Below are positions 34,156 to 43,332 of a stretch of DNA of 64,000 nt, piece by piece. The position numbers were made by a program, and so were the translations under genes. How positions within the stretch are numbered: the stretch's first letter is position 1; each line of letters begins with the position of its first letter. The DNA lies in contig JBASUY010000030.1 in NCBI GenBank assembly GCA_049275655.1, forward strand, positions 62,001 to 126,000, in the 5' to 3' direction. The notes beneath the pieces were generated by a model that saw nothing but the letters and a program-made list of their open reading frames with translations, made no database searches and was not told where the DNA came from. This stretch comes from Sherwoodlollariibacterium sp049275655. Its GTDB lineage: Bacteria; Omnitrophota; Gorgyraeia; Gygaellales; Profunditerraquicolaceae.

Positions 34156-35396
34156 TTAAACTTCTTTACAACTAAAGTAGCGTTGTGCCCTCCAAAACCA
34201 AGGGAATTAGAAACGCATACTTCTACCTTGGTTTTACGGGCAGTATTGGGGACGTAATCAAGGTCACATTCGGGATCAGGATGGTCATAATTTATTGTCG
34301 GTGGCACAACCTGGTCTCTAATAGCAAGGCAACAAGCCAAAAACTCAACACCTCCGGCAGCGCCTAAAAGGTGGCCGGTAACAGATTTAGTTGAGGAGAC
34401 CATTACCTCTTTGGCATAATCGCCAAAGACCCTCTTTATAGAAAGAGTCTCTATTTTATCATTTAGCTTAGTAGATGTCCCATGCGCATTGATGTAATCC
34501 ACGTCTTCAGGATTAAGATTAGCATCAGCTAAAGCTAAAGACATCGCCCTTGCCGCTCCTTCTCCCTCAGGGTCAGGAGCTGTAATATGATACGCATCAC
34601 AAGTCATACCAAAACCTACTATCTCAGCGATAATCTTAGCGTTTCTTTTTATCGCATGATCAAGGGATTCTAAGACTACTAGACCGCAACCTTCTGCCAT
34701 AATAAAACCGTCTCTATCCCGGTCAAAGGGACGGGATGCTTTTTGCGGTTCATCATTTCTTTTAGATAATGCCCTTAAAGCACAAAAACCCCCGACAGCA
34801 GTAGGCACAATACAGCTCTCTGTCCCACCGGTAATCATCACATCTGCATCACCCCGTTCTATAATCCTAAAGGCATCCCCTATAGAATGCGAACCTGAAG
34901 CGCAAGCAGTAGCAATGCAGAAATTAGGGCCCTTAAGCCCAAAAGTAATACCCACAAAACCACTAGCCTCATTAACGATAAGCATAGGGATAAGAAACGG
35001 GGACATGCGCGAAGGGCCTTTATTAAGCATAACCTTATGCTCTTCTTCTATTGTGTAGAGGCTTCCAATACCAGAGCCAATTAATACCCCAATCCTCTCT
35101 TTATCCTCTTTATTCAAGTCAAGGCCAGAAGAAGCTATAGCCTGGTGACTAGCAGCAACCGCATACTGGACAAATTTAGCTGTGCGCCGCGCCTCTTTAT
35201 GATCCATCCCAACACTTGACGGATCAAAACCTTTAACCTCAGCGGCAATACGCGAATCAAAATTCGTAGGGTCAAAACTGGTTAAAGGGCCGACTCCACC
35301 TTTGCCCTCTACCAAAGAACTCCAAAAAGACGAAATATCATTCCCTACAGGAGAAATGACTCCTAAACCTGTAATTACTACTCTATTTTTACCCAT
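34152..35396 (-). CDS. fabF: 3-oxoacyl-[ACP] synthase II
   Basis: Elongating condensing enzyme of type II fatty-acid synthesis. 414 aa. Catalytic Cys165 in CIATACASGSHSIGDA (160-175), His in NAHGTSTKLNDKIET (about 302-316) and KSVTGHLLGAAGGVEFL (about 337-353). No Shine-Dalgarno upstream; a terminator-like hairpin (35423-35452) lies in the 84-bp gap behind acpP. The position after acpP is the standard fab order. Confidence 0.96.
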   Translation of the reverse strand: MGKNRVVITGLGVISPVGNDISSFWSSLVEGKGGVGPLTSFDPTNFDSRIAAEVKGFDPSSVGMDHKEARRTAKFVQYAVAASHQAIASSGLDLNKEDKERIGVLIGSGIGSLYTIEEEHKVMLNKGPSRMSPFLIPMLIVNEASGFVGITFGLKGPNFCIATACASGSHSIGDAFRIIERGDADVMITGGTESCIVPTAVGGFCALRALSKRNDEPQKASRPFDRDRDGFIMAEGCGLVVLESLDHAIKRNAKIIAEIVGFGMTCDAYHITAPDPEGEGAARAMSLALADANLNPEDVDYINAHGTSTKLNDKIETLSIKRVFGDYAKEVMVSSTKSVTGHLLGAAGGVEFLACCLAIRDQVVPPTINYDHPDPECDLDYVPNTARKTKVEVCVSNSLGFGGHNATLVVKKFK

Positions 35397-35422
35397 ATTT
35401 TAACTTTTAAGCTATTAAAACT

Positions 35423-35452
35423 TACCCCGCCAATTAAAAAAATAGCGGGGTA
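35423..35452 (-). terminator. terminator-like hairpin between acpP and fabF
   Basis: Stem TACCCCGC (35423-35430) / GCGGGGTA (35445-35452), 14-nt AT-rich loop; downstream on the minus strand the sequence continues AGTTTTAATAG, a short T stretch. Likely partial termination, giving more acpP than fabF message. The remainder of the gap shows nothing else. Confidence 0.55.
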
Positions 35453-35480
35453 GGTTTCATATTAATCTATAATCAAGGTA

Positions 35481-35720
35481 TTATTTGTTGGCGCTCTTCT
35501 CTTCAATATACTTAATAGCATCAGCGACCTTAGATATCTTTTCAGCGTCCTCATCAGGTATCTCAATGCCAAACTCTTCTTCTAAGGCCATGACAAGCTC
35601 TACCGTATCCAAAGAATCTGCTCCTAAATCATCTACAAAAGAAGCCTCGGGTGTAACCTCTTCGGGTTTAACTCCTAACTGCTCTGCTATAATTGACTTA
35701 ACTTTTTCTTGAACTGACAT
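35481..35720 (-). CDS. acpP: acyl carrier protein
   Basis: Carries acyl chains on phosphopantetheine. 79 aa, normal length. The modified Ser36 sits in DDLGADSLDTVELVMALEEE (31-50), an unmistakable ACP motif. Acidic throughout. Ribosome site AAGGAGG. Sits between fabG and fabF as in most bacteria. Confidence 0.98.
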   Translation of the reverse strand: MSVQEKVKSIIAEQLGVKPEEVTPEASFVDDLGADSLDTVELVMALEEEFGIEIPDEDAEKISKVADAIKYIEEKSANK

Positions 35721-35739
35721 TCTTTTTTCCTCCTTGTTT

Positions 35740-36483
35740 TTATGCCATCACCATTCCGCCGTCTATAGTAATAACCTGCCCGGTAATATAGCTTGATTCT
35801 TCTGAGGCTAAGAATAAACAAAGGTTGGCAACATCCTCAGGTACCCCTAACTTTGCCATAGGAATAGCCTCCAGCATCTTTTTTTTCACATCCTCCGGAA
35901 GCTTAGCAGTCATATCAGTCTGGATAAAACCCGGGGCAACTGCATTAGCATTGATATTACGGGTGGCAAACTCTTTTGCCACGGTTTTAGTAAGAGCAAT
36001 TATCCCTGCTTTAGAGGCGGCATAATTTGCCTGCCCCCAATTACCCATAAGCCCAATTATGGAAGCGATATTTACTATCTTGCCGCTTCTCTGCTTGATC
36101 ATGGGGCGGGAGACAGCCTTAATGCAATTAAAAGTACCTTTTAGGTTTACACTTATAACTGCATCCCACTCTGCCTGAGACATCCTGATAAGGAGATTAT
36201 CCTTATTAATCCCGGCATTGTTAACTAATATATCAACCTTTCCAAATTTGTCAAGAATTTTGTTCACCCCTTCTTCTACTTTTGCGTAATCAGTAACATC
36301 CAACTCTAAAGCCATGGCTTTTCTGCCTAAACTCTCAATTTCAGAGGCAGTCTTGGCAGCTAAATCAAGGTTTAAATCTGCAACAACAATATCCGCACCC
36401 TCTTTAGCAAAGGTTAAGGCAATTGCCCTGCCAATGCCTTGGGCAGACCCAGTTATAAAAGCAACCTTATCTTTTAGTCTCAT
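35740..36483 (-). CDS. fabG: 3-oxoacyl-[ACP] reductase
   Basis: NADPH-dependent first reduction in each elongation round. 247 aa short-chain dehydrogenase: FITGSAQGIGRAIALTFA (9-26), NNAGINKDN near 88-96, catalytic triad in NIASIIGLMGNWGQANYAASKAG (Ser, then Tyr-x-x-x-Lys), AVAPGFIQTDMT. Ribosome site AAGGAGAG. A GGGCAG repeat (36501-36546) separates it from fabD. Confidence 0.97.
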   Translation of the reverse strand: MRLKDKVAFITGSAQGIGRAIALTFAKEGADIVVADLNLDLAAKTASEIESLGRKAMALELDVTDYAKVEEGVNKILDKFGKVDILVNNAGINKDNLLIRMSQAEWDAVISVNLKGTFNCIKAVSRPMIKQRSGKIVNIASIIGLMGNWGQANYAASKAGIIALTKTVAKEFATRNINANAVAPGFIQTDMTAKLPEDVKKKMLEAIPMAKLGVPEDVANLCLFLASEESSYITGQVITIDGGMVMA

Positions 36484-36500
36484 ATTGACTCTCCTTGTTA

Positions 36501-36546
36501 TAAATTCTAGGGGCAGTCCCTATTTCACTGTGGGAGCAGTCCCTGC
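36501..36546. repeat. GGGCAG repeat upstream of fabG
   Basis: Starts with TAAATTCTAGGGGCAG, one mismatch from the 16-mer at 16886 and 17732. Contains two copies of GCAGTCCCT (36513-36521, 36536-36544) and the imperfect palindrome AGGGGCAGTCCCT (36509-36521). It occupies most of the 71-bp fabG-fabD gap. Same family as the repeats around dapL and dapB. Confidence 0.7.
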
Positions 36547-36554
36547 TATAATAC

Positions 36555-37475
36555 TTAGTTAGATAAATTTAAAATATCCGATGCTTTTTCTATATTTATT
36601 ACCTTAGCAGATGGTTCTATCTTCCTCATCAAGCCTTTAAGAACCTTGCCCGGGCCAAATTCAATAAAATCGCTTATGCCTTTAGATAATATATACCTCA
36701 TTGAATCTTCCCACCTAACTGGAGAATAAATCTGGGAAGCTAAGTTATCTTTAATTTGAAGAGGATCTACTTGTATATCTGCCGTAAAATTACTTACCAC
36801 AGGAACAAGCGCATTTTTAATGTTAGTATTCTCTAAAACTTTTTTTAACCCGGTTGCGGCCTCAAGCATAAATGAAGAATGAAATGCTCCGCTTACCTCT
36901 AATGGAATAGCCCTCTTAGCGCCTGCCTCAAGAGAAAGCTCAATAGCCTTATCTATTTGAACGGGACTGCCGGTTATAACAACCTGCCCAGGGCAATTAA
37001 GATTAGCTATCTGTGCTTCAGACTCTGAGCAGATATCTTTTATTTTTTCTAAGGGCAAATCCAAAATTGCCGCCATCTTCCCGGGAAATTTCTTAGAAGC
37101 ACCCTCCATTAACTCTCCGCGCGCCTTAATCAATCGGATCCCATCTTCAAAGCTAATACTCTCGGTAGCTATCAAAGCGCTATACTCCCCTAAGCTCAAA
37201 CCCGCCATATAGTTAGATTTAATACCACTCTTTGCCTTAAAAGATTCAAAAGCAGCGATGCTAACAGTTACAATAGCCGGCTGGGATATATTAGTCGCTT
37301 TTAATTTATCTTCCGGGCCTTCAAAACAAATTTGCTTTAAATCAAAACCTAATAATTTTTGAGCCCTATCAAAGATAGATTTTGCCTCAGGAAAACTATC
37401 GTAAAGCTCTCTTCCCATGCCTACGTATTGAGAGCCTTGCCCGGCAAAGAGAAATGCTGCCTTATCCATCTTCAT
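36555..37475 (-). CDS. fabD: malonyl-CoA:ACP transacylase
   Basis: Loads malonyl groups on ACP. 306 aa. FLFAGQGSQYVGMGRELY (9-26), nucleophile Ser in AGLSLGEYSALIA (about 91-103; GLSLG in place of the commoner GHSLG), and the His in VSGAFHSSFML (about 199-209). Alternative start at the second ATG (37469). Lies 3 nt after fabH. Confidence 0.96.
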   Translation of the reverse strand: MKMDKAAFLFAGQGSQYVGMGRELYDSFPEAKSIFDRAQKLLGFDLKQICFEGPEDKLKATNISQPAIVTVSIAAFESFKAKSGIKSNYMAGLSLGEYSALIATESISFEDGIRLIKARGELMEGASKKFPGKMAAILDLPLEKIKDICSESEAQIANLNCPGQVVITGSPVQIDKAIELSLEAGAKRAIPLEVSGAFHSSFMLEAATGLKKVLENTNIKNALVPVVSNFTADIQVDPLQIKDNLASQIYSPVRWEDSMRYILSKGISDFIEFGPGKVLKGLMRKIEPSAKVINIEKASDILNLSN

Positions 37476-37478
37476 TTA

Positions 37479-38456
37479 TTACCAATTTATAACGCAGGCA
37501 CCCCAGACTAACCCTGCGCCAAAACAATCAAGGAGAATTGTATCCCCTCTTTTAACCCTACCCTGCTTTACTGCTTCAACTAAAGCTGTAACCGTAGAAG
37601 CGCTGGACATATTCCCGTATTTTTCTATATTAAGAAAAATCTTTTCTTCGGGAATCCCGAGTTTTTTGGCTACTGCCATAATTATCCTGGAATTAGCTTG
37701 ATGAGGAACTATAAGGTCAATATCCTTAAAGGTAAGCCCTGCCTGTTCTAATACTTTTTCTGCGGCCATAGTCATTGTTTTAACCGCTATCTTAAATAAT
37801 TCATTCCCGCGCATCTTAAGAAAATGCATACGCTTATCCACAGTCTCATATGTCGCAGGCAAACGCGAGCCTCCGGCAGGCATATTTAATAATTCTAAGT
37901 TAGAGCCATCGCAATCCAAATAGATAGAAACTATGCCTCCGGTTTTTACCTCAGAGACAACGCATGCCCCTGCACCGTCTCCGAGTAAAACACAGGTATT
38001 ACGGTCCTGCCAGTCTGTTACTGCCGAAAGCTTTTCAGCTCCGATAACAAGGGCGTTCTTATAGGCACCGTTGGCAATAAATTGGCGCGCTACGGATAAT
38101 GCATAGACAAATCCAGCACAAGCAGCAGATATATCAAAAGCTGCGGCATTCTTTATGGAGAGAGCGTTTTGCACTATAGAAGCCGTAGAAGGAAAAATAA
38201 GGTCCGGGGTAATGGTAGCGACTATTACTAAATCAATATCCTGAGGGGTTAATTTGGCATCCTTTAATGCCTCTTTGGCAGCTTTTATCGCTAAATCTGA
38301 AGTGGCTTCAGAAGAAGAGGCAATCCTACGTTCCTTTATCCCTGTTCTTGTGGTAATCCATTCGTCGGTGGTATCAACCATCTTTTCAAGGTCCGCATTA
38401 GTTAAAACCTTTGGCGGCAAATACTCACCTACCCCGATTATACCAACCTTGCGCAT
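37479..38456 (-). CDS. fabH: 3-oxoacyl-[ACP] synthase III
   Basis: Starts fatty-acid chains from acyl-CoA and malonyl-ACP. 325 aa. Cys113 in AFDISAACAGFVYAL (106-120), His in LIVPHQANSRIIMAVA (about 248-263) and Asn in NIEKYGNMSSAS (about 278-289) complete the triad. The WITTRTGIKERRIA segment (33-46) is typical. Located between plsX and fabD, the widespread plsX-fabH-fabD-fabG-acpP order. Confidence 0.97.
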   Translation of the reverse strand: MRKVGIIGVGEYLPPKVLTNADLEKMVDTTDEWITTRTGIKERRIASSSEATSDLAIKAAKEALKDAKLTPQDIDLVIVATITPDLIFPSTASIVQNALSIKNAAAFDISAACAGFVYALSVARQFIANGAYKNALVIGAEKLSAVTDWQDRNTCVLLGDGAGACVVSEVKTGGIVSIYLDCDGSNLELLNMPAGGSRLPATYETVDKRMHFLKMRGNELFKIAVKTMTMAAEKVLEQAGLTFKDIDLIVPHQANSRIIMAVAKKLGIPEEKIFLNIEKYGNMSSASTVTALVEAVKQGRVKRGDTILLDCFGAGLVWGACVINW

Positions 38457-38474
38457 TATTCAATTTCCCCTTAA

Positions 38475-39464
38475 TTAATTATACTTAATAGCTTCTAATA
38501 TCTTATCATTGACCTTGCGTTTTATCTGCTCATTGGCTACCCTAACAGCATTCTTTATTGCCCGGGCATTAGAACGGCCATGCCCAATAATGACTACGCC
38601 ATTTACCCCTAAAAGAGGCGCGCCTCCGTATTCGGCATAATCAATATCTTTTTTAAAGCGCTTTAGGCTCGGCAAAAGAAAAAATAAACCAATCTTTCCC
38701 ATAAGGTTACTTAAAAGATGCCTTTTTAAAAAGGTCTGCATTGCCTCTGCCGCGCTCTCCGAAACCTTTAAAGCGACATTGCCTACAAAGCCATCCGTAA
38801 TAATAATATCGCTCTTGCCGCTAAATAAACTCTTGCCTTCAATATTACCGATAAAATTAAGCCTACTCTTAGAAAGAAGCTCATGGGTATGGCGCATAAA
38901 ATCAGTCCCCTTGGCCTCCTCTTCTCCGATATTTAATAGTCCCACCGTAGGGTTATCTTTATTTAAGATATTGCGGCAATAGGCATCTGCCATAATCCCG
39001 TATTGAAGTAAATGCTTTGGCTTAGCATCTATATTTGCTCCAACGTCAATAATGAAAGATACTCCTTTTAACGCGGGGGTAACTATGCCTATACCCGGCC
39101 TCTCTACCCCCGGCAACATCCTTAACTCTAAAGTAGCCGCACAGACTACTGCCCCGGTATTCCCGGCGCTAAAAAAAGCACCGGCTACTCCGGTTTTAAT
39201 AAGGTTAAGCCCCAAGACAATTGAGGATTTTCTTTTACGGCGCACGCTATTAGCAGCAGGCTCACACATATCTATTACCTCCGGGGCATGAAGAACCTCT
39301 ATGTTGTTACCTGAATACTTTATCTTCTTTAAGAGGGGCGTTATCTTTGCCTCATCTCCGCAGAGTATAACCTCTACGCCAAACTCCCTCACAGCGGCAA
39401 CTACGCCCTCTACTACAACCCTAGGCGCATGGTCCCCTCCCATTGCGTCCACAACAATCTTCAT
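38475..39464 (-). CDS. plsX: phosphate acyltransferase PlsX
   Basis: Converts acyl-ACP to acyl phosphate for phospholipid synthesis. 329 aa, normal length. IVVDAMGGDHAPRVVVEGVV (3-22), SAGNTGAVVCAATLELR (about 97-113), ALKGVSFIIDVGANIDAKP and a C-terminal GAPLLGVNGVVIIGHGRSNA (about 281-300). Ribosome-like GGGGGG upstream. Follows rpmF after 55 bp that hold no recognisable element. Confidence 0.96.
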   Translation of the reverse strand: MKIVVDAMGGDHAPRVVVEGVVAAVREFGVEVILCGDEAKITPLLKKIKYSGNNIEVLHAPEVIDMCEPAANSVRRKRKSSIVLGLNLIKTGVAGAFFSAGNTGAVVCAATLELRMLPGVERPGIGIVTPALKGVSFIIDVGANIDAKPKHLLQYGIMADAYCRNILNKDNPTVGLLNIGEEEAKGTDFMRHTHELLSKSRLNFIGNIEGKSLFSGKSDIIITDGFVGNVALKVSESAAEAMQTFLKRHLLSNLMGKIGLFFLLPSLKRFKKDIDYAEYGGAPLLGVNGVVIIGHGRSNARAIKNAVRVANEQIKRKVNDKILEAIKYN

Positions 39465-39519
39465 TGCCTACCCCCCTAAACTAACCCTCTTTTTATCGAT
39501 ATATATACTATAACCAGGG

Positions 39520-39723
39520 CTAATTATTTCTTTTTTTCTTCTTCTTGGCTTTAATCTCTATAACCTGCTTACCCTTATAATATCCGCAGGTAGGACAAAT
39601 ACGATGAGCATGTTTAGGCTCCTTGCATTGAGGACAGACTGCAAGATTGCCAGAAGATACCTTCCAATGCGTGCGGCGTTTTCTGCCACGGGTCTTTGAA
39701 TGCCTTCTCTTAGGTAGAGCCAC
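39520..39723 (-). CDS. rpmF: 50S ribosomal protein L32
   Basis: Small large-subunit protein. 67 aa, GTG start with GGAGG 8 nt upstream. ALPKRRHSKTRGRKRRTHWK (2-21) is the classic start; zinc cysteines in CPQCKEPKHAHRICPTCGYY (about 30-49). The C-terminus is a lysine run (KAKKKKKRNN). Preceded by the DUF177 gene with a 14-nt overlap, the widely conserved yceD-rpmF pair. Confidence 0.97.
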   Translation of the reverse strand: MALPKRRHSKTRGRKRRTHWKVSSGNLAVCPQCKEPKHAHRICPTCGYYKGKQVIEIKAKKKKKRNN

Positions 39724-40123
39724 AGTTACAACCTCCTTCGTTTAAATTCATCCCGCATTTTAAACAAAGCCCTTTACAATCAATACTACATAAAGGCTTA
39801 ATCGGATAATCAAGTATTATCTCTTCTCTTATTTCGGGATCTAAGTCAATAATAGGCCTTGTTTTATCTAAGGCAAGATTAAAATTAAAAGTTTTGTCAA
39901 AATCCTTGTTAACTTCCTTAAGGCAACGGGAGCAATTAATAGCTATCTTAGAGCTTAAGGTTAAATTTACACTAATAGCATTATAACTTTTAAAAATAAG
40001 AGCCTTAGCCTTTACCGGTAATATAAACCTTATGATATCGGTATTTAATTCAAGCTCTTTAGGATTAAAAACCTCTACAAGGGTTAATCCCTCTTGAGGT
40101 ATTTGACGCGCGTCTATCTTCAC
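39710..40123 (-). CDS. DUF177 (YceD-type) protein
   Basis: 137 aa, GTG start. Members of this family lie just before rpmF in very many bacteria and have been linked to 23S rRNA/ribosome formation. Visible features: a beta-rich N-terminal half, then IAINCSRCLKEVNKDF (about 84-99) and a second C-terminal cysteine pair in LCSIDCKGLCLKCGMNL (about 114-130), followed by GGCNCGS. The pair spacing suggests zinc binding. Known family role is inferred from other species; nothing here proves it. Confidence 0.87.
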   Translation of the reverse strand: MKIDARQIPQEGLTLVEVFNPKELELNTDIIRFILPVKAKALIFKSYNAISVNLTLSSKIAINCSRCLKEVNKDFDKTFNFNLALDKTRPIIDLDPEIREEIILDYPIKPLCSIDCKGLCLKCGMNLNEGGCNCGST

Positions 40124-40133
40124 TATCTTGTTA

Positions 40134-40619
40134 TCATAACTTAGCCTTAAGCGCTTTCTCTACAAAACCCGGGACAAAGCTTGATAAGTCCGCGCCTAAA
40201 GAGGCTGCCTCTTTAAGCAATTTAGAAGATAGGTAGCTAAAAGATTCATGGGGCATAAGAAATATAGTCTCAATATCGCCGGATAACTTCCTATTAGTAA
40301 GCGCCATCTGAAATTCATATTCAAAATCAGAGAGCATCCTTAAGCCCCTGATTAGAACCTTAACTTTATGCTTGCGGGCATAATCAACTACTAAGCCGTC
40401 AAACTCAACTATCTTAACGCCACTTATCGTTTTAGTTGCAGTAGCAAGCATCTTTACCCTCTCAGATATGGTAAAAAATGGCTCTTTATAAGGATTGTGC
40501 GCTACCGCAACTATAACCTCGGGGAATATCCTATGGGCCCTTTTAATTAAATCAATATGCCCATAAGTCACAGGGTCAAATGTCCCCGGATATATTGCCT
40601 TTTGAGGCGTCTTTACCAT
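40134..40619 (-). CDS. coaD: phosphopantetheine adenylyltransferase
   Basis: Fourth step of coenzyme A synthesis. 161 aa from ATG-40619; an earlier ATG at 40643 would add MATRKSHF, which has no counterpart in the family and no ribosome site. Nucleotidyltransferase motif AIYPGTFDPVTYGHIDLIKR (about 8-27), LIRGLRMLSDFEYEFQMAL (about 90-108), ISRL-type segment SYLSSKLLKEAASLGADLS near 130-148. Overlaps rsmD by 44 nt, the familiar rsmD-coaD pair. Confidence 0.96.
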   Translation of the reverse strand: MVKTPQKAIYPGTFDPVTYGHIDLIKRAHRIFPEVIVAVAHNPYKEPFFTISERVKMLATATKTISGVKIVEFDGLVVDYARKHKVKVLIRGLRMLSDFEYEFQMALTNRKLSGDIETIFLMPHESFSYLSSKLLKEAASLGADLSSFVPGFVEKALKAKL

Positions 40620-41157
40620 AAAATGAGACTTTCGTGTTGCCATAAGTAGATAGCTTGAATAAAGTTAAAACTCCCAGTCGCTCTGGGAGGCTCTCTTTCT
40701 TTGGGTATTGTGCTATTATTAAACCAGCGGGCGATAATATATCATAAGCAGCTAAGGTTTGCAAGGTTTTTTTTGCAAGAGAATCTTTTGAATATGCATA
40801 GGGTGGGTCAAAAAATATAAGATCAAACCTCTCTTCCCCCATAAAAAACTTTACAACTGCCTTCTCTGCGTCTAAGGGGATTAGGGAGTAATCAGAAGAG
40901 GGTATAAAACTTAAATTGCGATTAAGCACTTTAAAGACTGAAGAGTTATTCTCTACAAAGGTTACACTCTTAGCTCCTCTTGAAGATGCCTCTATCCCTA
41001 CCGCCCCTGAGCCGGCGTATAACTCAAGAAAAGAAAGCCCATTTATATCCCCAAGGATATCAAATATCGCCTTACGGGTTATACTTTGAGTAGGGCGTAT
41101 CCCTTTAGGCTTATAAATGTTCCTTCCTTTATATTTTCCGGTAGTTATGCGTATCAT
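40576..41157 (-). CDS. rsmD: 16S rRNA (guanine966-N2)-methyltransferase
   Basis: SAM-dependent methylation of 16S rRNA G966. 193 aa. RITTGKYKGRNIYKPKG (3-19), RPTQSITRKAIFDIL, SAM motif LELYAGSGAVGIEASSRGA (about 44-62), catalytic FDPPYAY (about 116-122). Overlaps the recG stop as ATGA, and coaD downstream. The C-terminal KDASKGNISGDI is species-specific. Confidence 0.94.
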   Translation of the reverse strand: MIRITTGKYKGRNIYKPKGIRPTQSITRKAIFDILGDINGLSFLELYAGSGAVGIEASSRGAKSVTFVENNSSVFKVLNRNLSFIPSSDYSLIPLDAEKAVVKFFMGEERFDLIFFDPPYAYSKDSLAKKTLQTLAAYDILSPAGLIIAQYPKKESLPERLGVLTLFKLSTYGNTKVSFYGKDASKGNISGDI

Positions 41158-43226
41158 CCTACTAATATTAATTGCTCGTATTCCGGGAATCTTAAAATAA
41201 GCCGCTCTTTTAAGAGGAGGTTGTGTTTTAAGGTAAGCGCGGGATCTAACCTTAATAACCTAATTGCTTCTTCCCGCGCTTTTTTTAGAAGCTGCATTTG
41301 CGCTAAAGGGTCTCCTATCTTAAGGTCGCTTAACCCGTGCTGGTTTTTGCCGAAAAACTCCCCCGGACCCCTAATCTTTAAATCCTCTTCTGATATACTA
41401 AACCCGTCGCTGTATTTTACCATCGCCGAAAGCCTATAATTTACATCCTGACTATCAGAATCTGAAATAAGCAGGCAATAAGCTTGCTTACTACCCCTGC
41501 CTACCCTGCCCCGTAATTGATGCAATTGGGAGAGGCCAAAGCGCCCTGCATTTTCTATAACCATACAAGTAGCTGTGTGAATATCAATTCCAACCTCAAG
41601 AACAGTTGTAGAGACTAAAAGGTCTATCTTCTTATCCTTAAAATCCGCCATAACCTTTTCTTGCTCCTTCTGGGGTAATTTACCGTGGACTAATCCTAAC
41701 CTAAACTCCTTAAAGAAGCCTGCCCGTAACTGTAAATACATCTTTTTAGCCCCCAAGATATCCAAGGCCAAAGACTCCTCAATAACAGGATAAATTATAT
41801 AAGCCTGATTCCCCTTTTTTAACTCTTCAATAACTATAGAATAAGCGCTGTCGCGCTGAGTTTGGTTAAATAGCATTGTTTTACACCCTGCCCTCCCTGG
41901 AGGCGATTCATTAATCACAGAGATATCTAAGTCTCCGTAAATGGTAATTGCAAGCGTTCTAGGGATAGGGGTAGCGGTCATAATAAGCACGTCCGGGTTC
42001 TTTCCCTTGTCGGGCAAAAGTGCTCTTTGGCCTACCCCAAACTTATGCTGTTCATCAATAACCACCAAACCTAAATTCTTAAAAACAACCTTATCCTCCA
42101 AGAGAGCGTGTGTGCCGATTATCAAATCTATTTTACCTTCGGCTAACTTCTTTAAAATATCACCCCTCTCTTTTTGCGTCAAACTTCCGGTTAAAAGAAA
42201 TACGCCCTCTTTTTTTAAATAAGAGCGTATGCTTTCGTAGTGCTGGCGGGCGAGAATCTCTGTCGGAGCCATAAGCGCTGCCTGATAGCCTCCGGCTATA
42301 GCTATGAACGCCGCCGTAGCAGCAACAATAGTCTTACCAGAGCCTACATCCCCCTGAAGTAGCCGCTGCATAGGTTTTGAAGAGAACATATCATTTCTTA
42401 TCTCTTCAAGCACTTTTTCTTGCGCCCGGGTAAGCCTAAAAGGTAGTGCCGCAATAAAAGAGCGCAGTAAAAGCTCATCTACTTTATGAGAGATGCCGGA
42501 TTTTTCTTCTCTTTTTAATTTACGCAATGCCAAAGGAACCTGAAATAAAAAGAACTCTTCAAAGGCTAAGCGCCGGTAAGACCTCTCCTGCAACGCAAAA
42601 CTCTCAGGAAAATGTATATTTAGAAGGCTCTTAGGCAAGTTCTCTAAATCATTGCGCGACCTTATATCATAGGGGATAGAATCGCTTAGTTTAGGTAGAT
42701 ATTCATCCAAAGCGAATTTAACCAATTTACGAAAACTCCTCTGCCCCATCCCTTCAGGCAAAGCATAGACAGGAACAATCCTGCCAAGACTTAAGCTATC
42801 TTTACTATCCTCGCCTACAAACTCAAATTCAGGGTTGCTAAACTGTAACCTCCCGGCATAAAGCTCTACCTTACCATACAAGACCATATCCTTGCCCGGT
42901 TTAAGGTATCTTTTAATGTAGGGCTGATTAAACCATACACAAGAGACCTTACCGGTGTTATCCATTACCTCTGCCTCGGTTATATTAAAACCTCTCTTAC
43001 GCCAAGAGCTGCGGTCTTTTAAAGATAAGACCTTTGCCTGAATCGTAGATAACTCTCCTTTTTTTAATTCAGAGATTTTAACGTAATTTGACCTGTCTTC
43101 ATAACGTTTAGGAAAATAATAAAATAAATCATAGATAGTATTGATGCCTAAAGAAGAAAAACTTTTAGCCCTCTTTGGGCCAATGCCTTTTAAATATTGT
43201 ATGGAGGTGTTTTGCGGATTACTCAT
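41154..43226 (-). CDS. recG: ATP-dependent DNA helicase RecG
   Basis: Branch-migration helicase for stalled forks and recombination intermediates. 690 aa, normal length. N-terminal OB wedge (about 60-150), Walker A GDVGSGKTIVAATAA (about 292-306), DEQH box VVIDEQHKFGVGQRAL (about 396-411), TATPIPRT, and ATTM/QLRGRVGRG (SQLHQLRGRVGRG near 574-586). No Shine-Dalgarno; the -10 of its promoter is 7 nt before the ATG, so the mRNA is predicted leaderless. First gene of a 16-gene run ending at truA. Confidence 0.98.
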   Translation of the reverse strand: MSNPQNTSIQYLKGIGPKRAKSFSSLGINTIYDLFYYFPKRYEDRSNYVKISELKKGELSTIQAKVLSLKDRSSWRKRGFNITEAEVMDNTGKVSCVWFNQPYIKRYLKPGKDMVLYGKVELYAGRLQFSNPEFEFVGEDSKDSLSLGRIVPVYALPEGMGQRSFRKLVKFALDEYLPKLSDSIPYDIRSRNDLENLPKSLLNIHFPESFALQERSYRRLAFEEFFLFQVPLALRKLKREEKSGISHKVDELLLRSFIAALPFRLTRAQEKVLEEIRNDMFSSKPMQRLLQGDVGSGKTIVAATAAFIAIAGGYQAALMAPTEILARQHYESIRSYLKKEGVFLLTGSLTQKERGDILKKLAEGKIDLIIGTHALLEDKVVFKNLGLVVIDEQHKFGVGQRALLPDKGKNPDVLIMTATPIPRTLAITIYGDLDISVINESPPGRAGCKTMLFNQTQRDSAYSIVIEELKKGNQAYIIYPVIEESLALDILGAKKMYLQLRAGFFKEFRLGLVHGKLPQKEQEKVMADFKDKKIDLLVSTTVLEVGIDIHTATCMVIENAGRFGLSQLHQLRGRVGRGSKQAYCLLISDSDSQDVNYRLSAMVKYSDGFSISEEDLKIRGPGEFFGKNQHGLSDLKIGDPLAQMQLLKKAREEAIRLLRLDPALTLKHNLLLKERLILRFPEYEQLILVG

Positions 43227-43233
43227 CGAAGTT

Positions 43234-43263
43234 ATTATACTATCTTGATTAATATGCCTGCAA
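43234..43263 (-). promoter_or_regulatory. promoter of recG, predicted leaderless
   Basis: Minus strand: perfect TATAAT (43234-43239), 18-nt spacer, weak TTGCAG (43258-43263). Only 7 nt lie between the -10 and ATG-43226, so the start should coincide with, or fall within one base of, the start codon. Confidence 0.7.
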
Positions 43264-43332
43264 GAGAAATAACCTAAAGCTAAAGCCCCCTAATTGGCCT
43301 ATGGATAGTAAAAAATATAATTTAAGGTGGGC

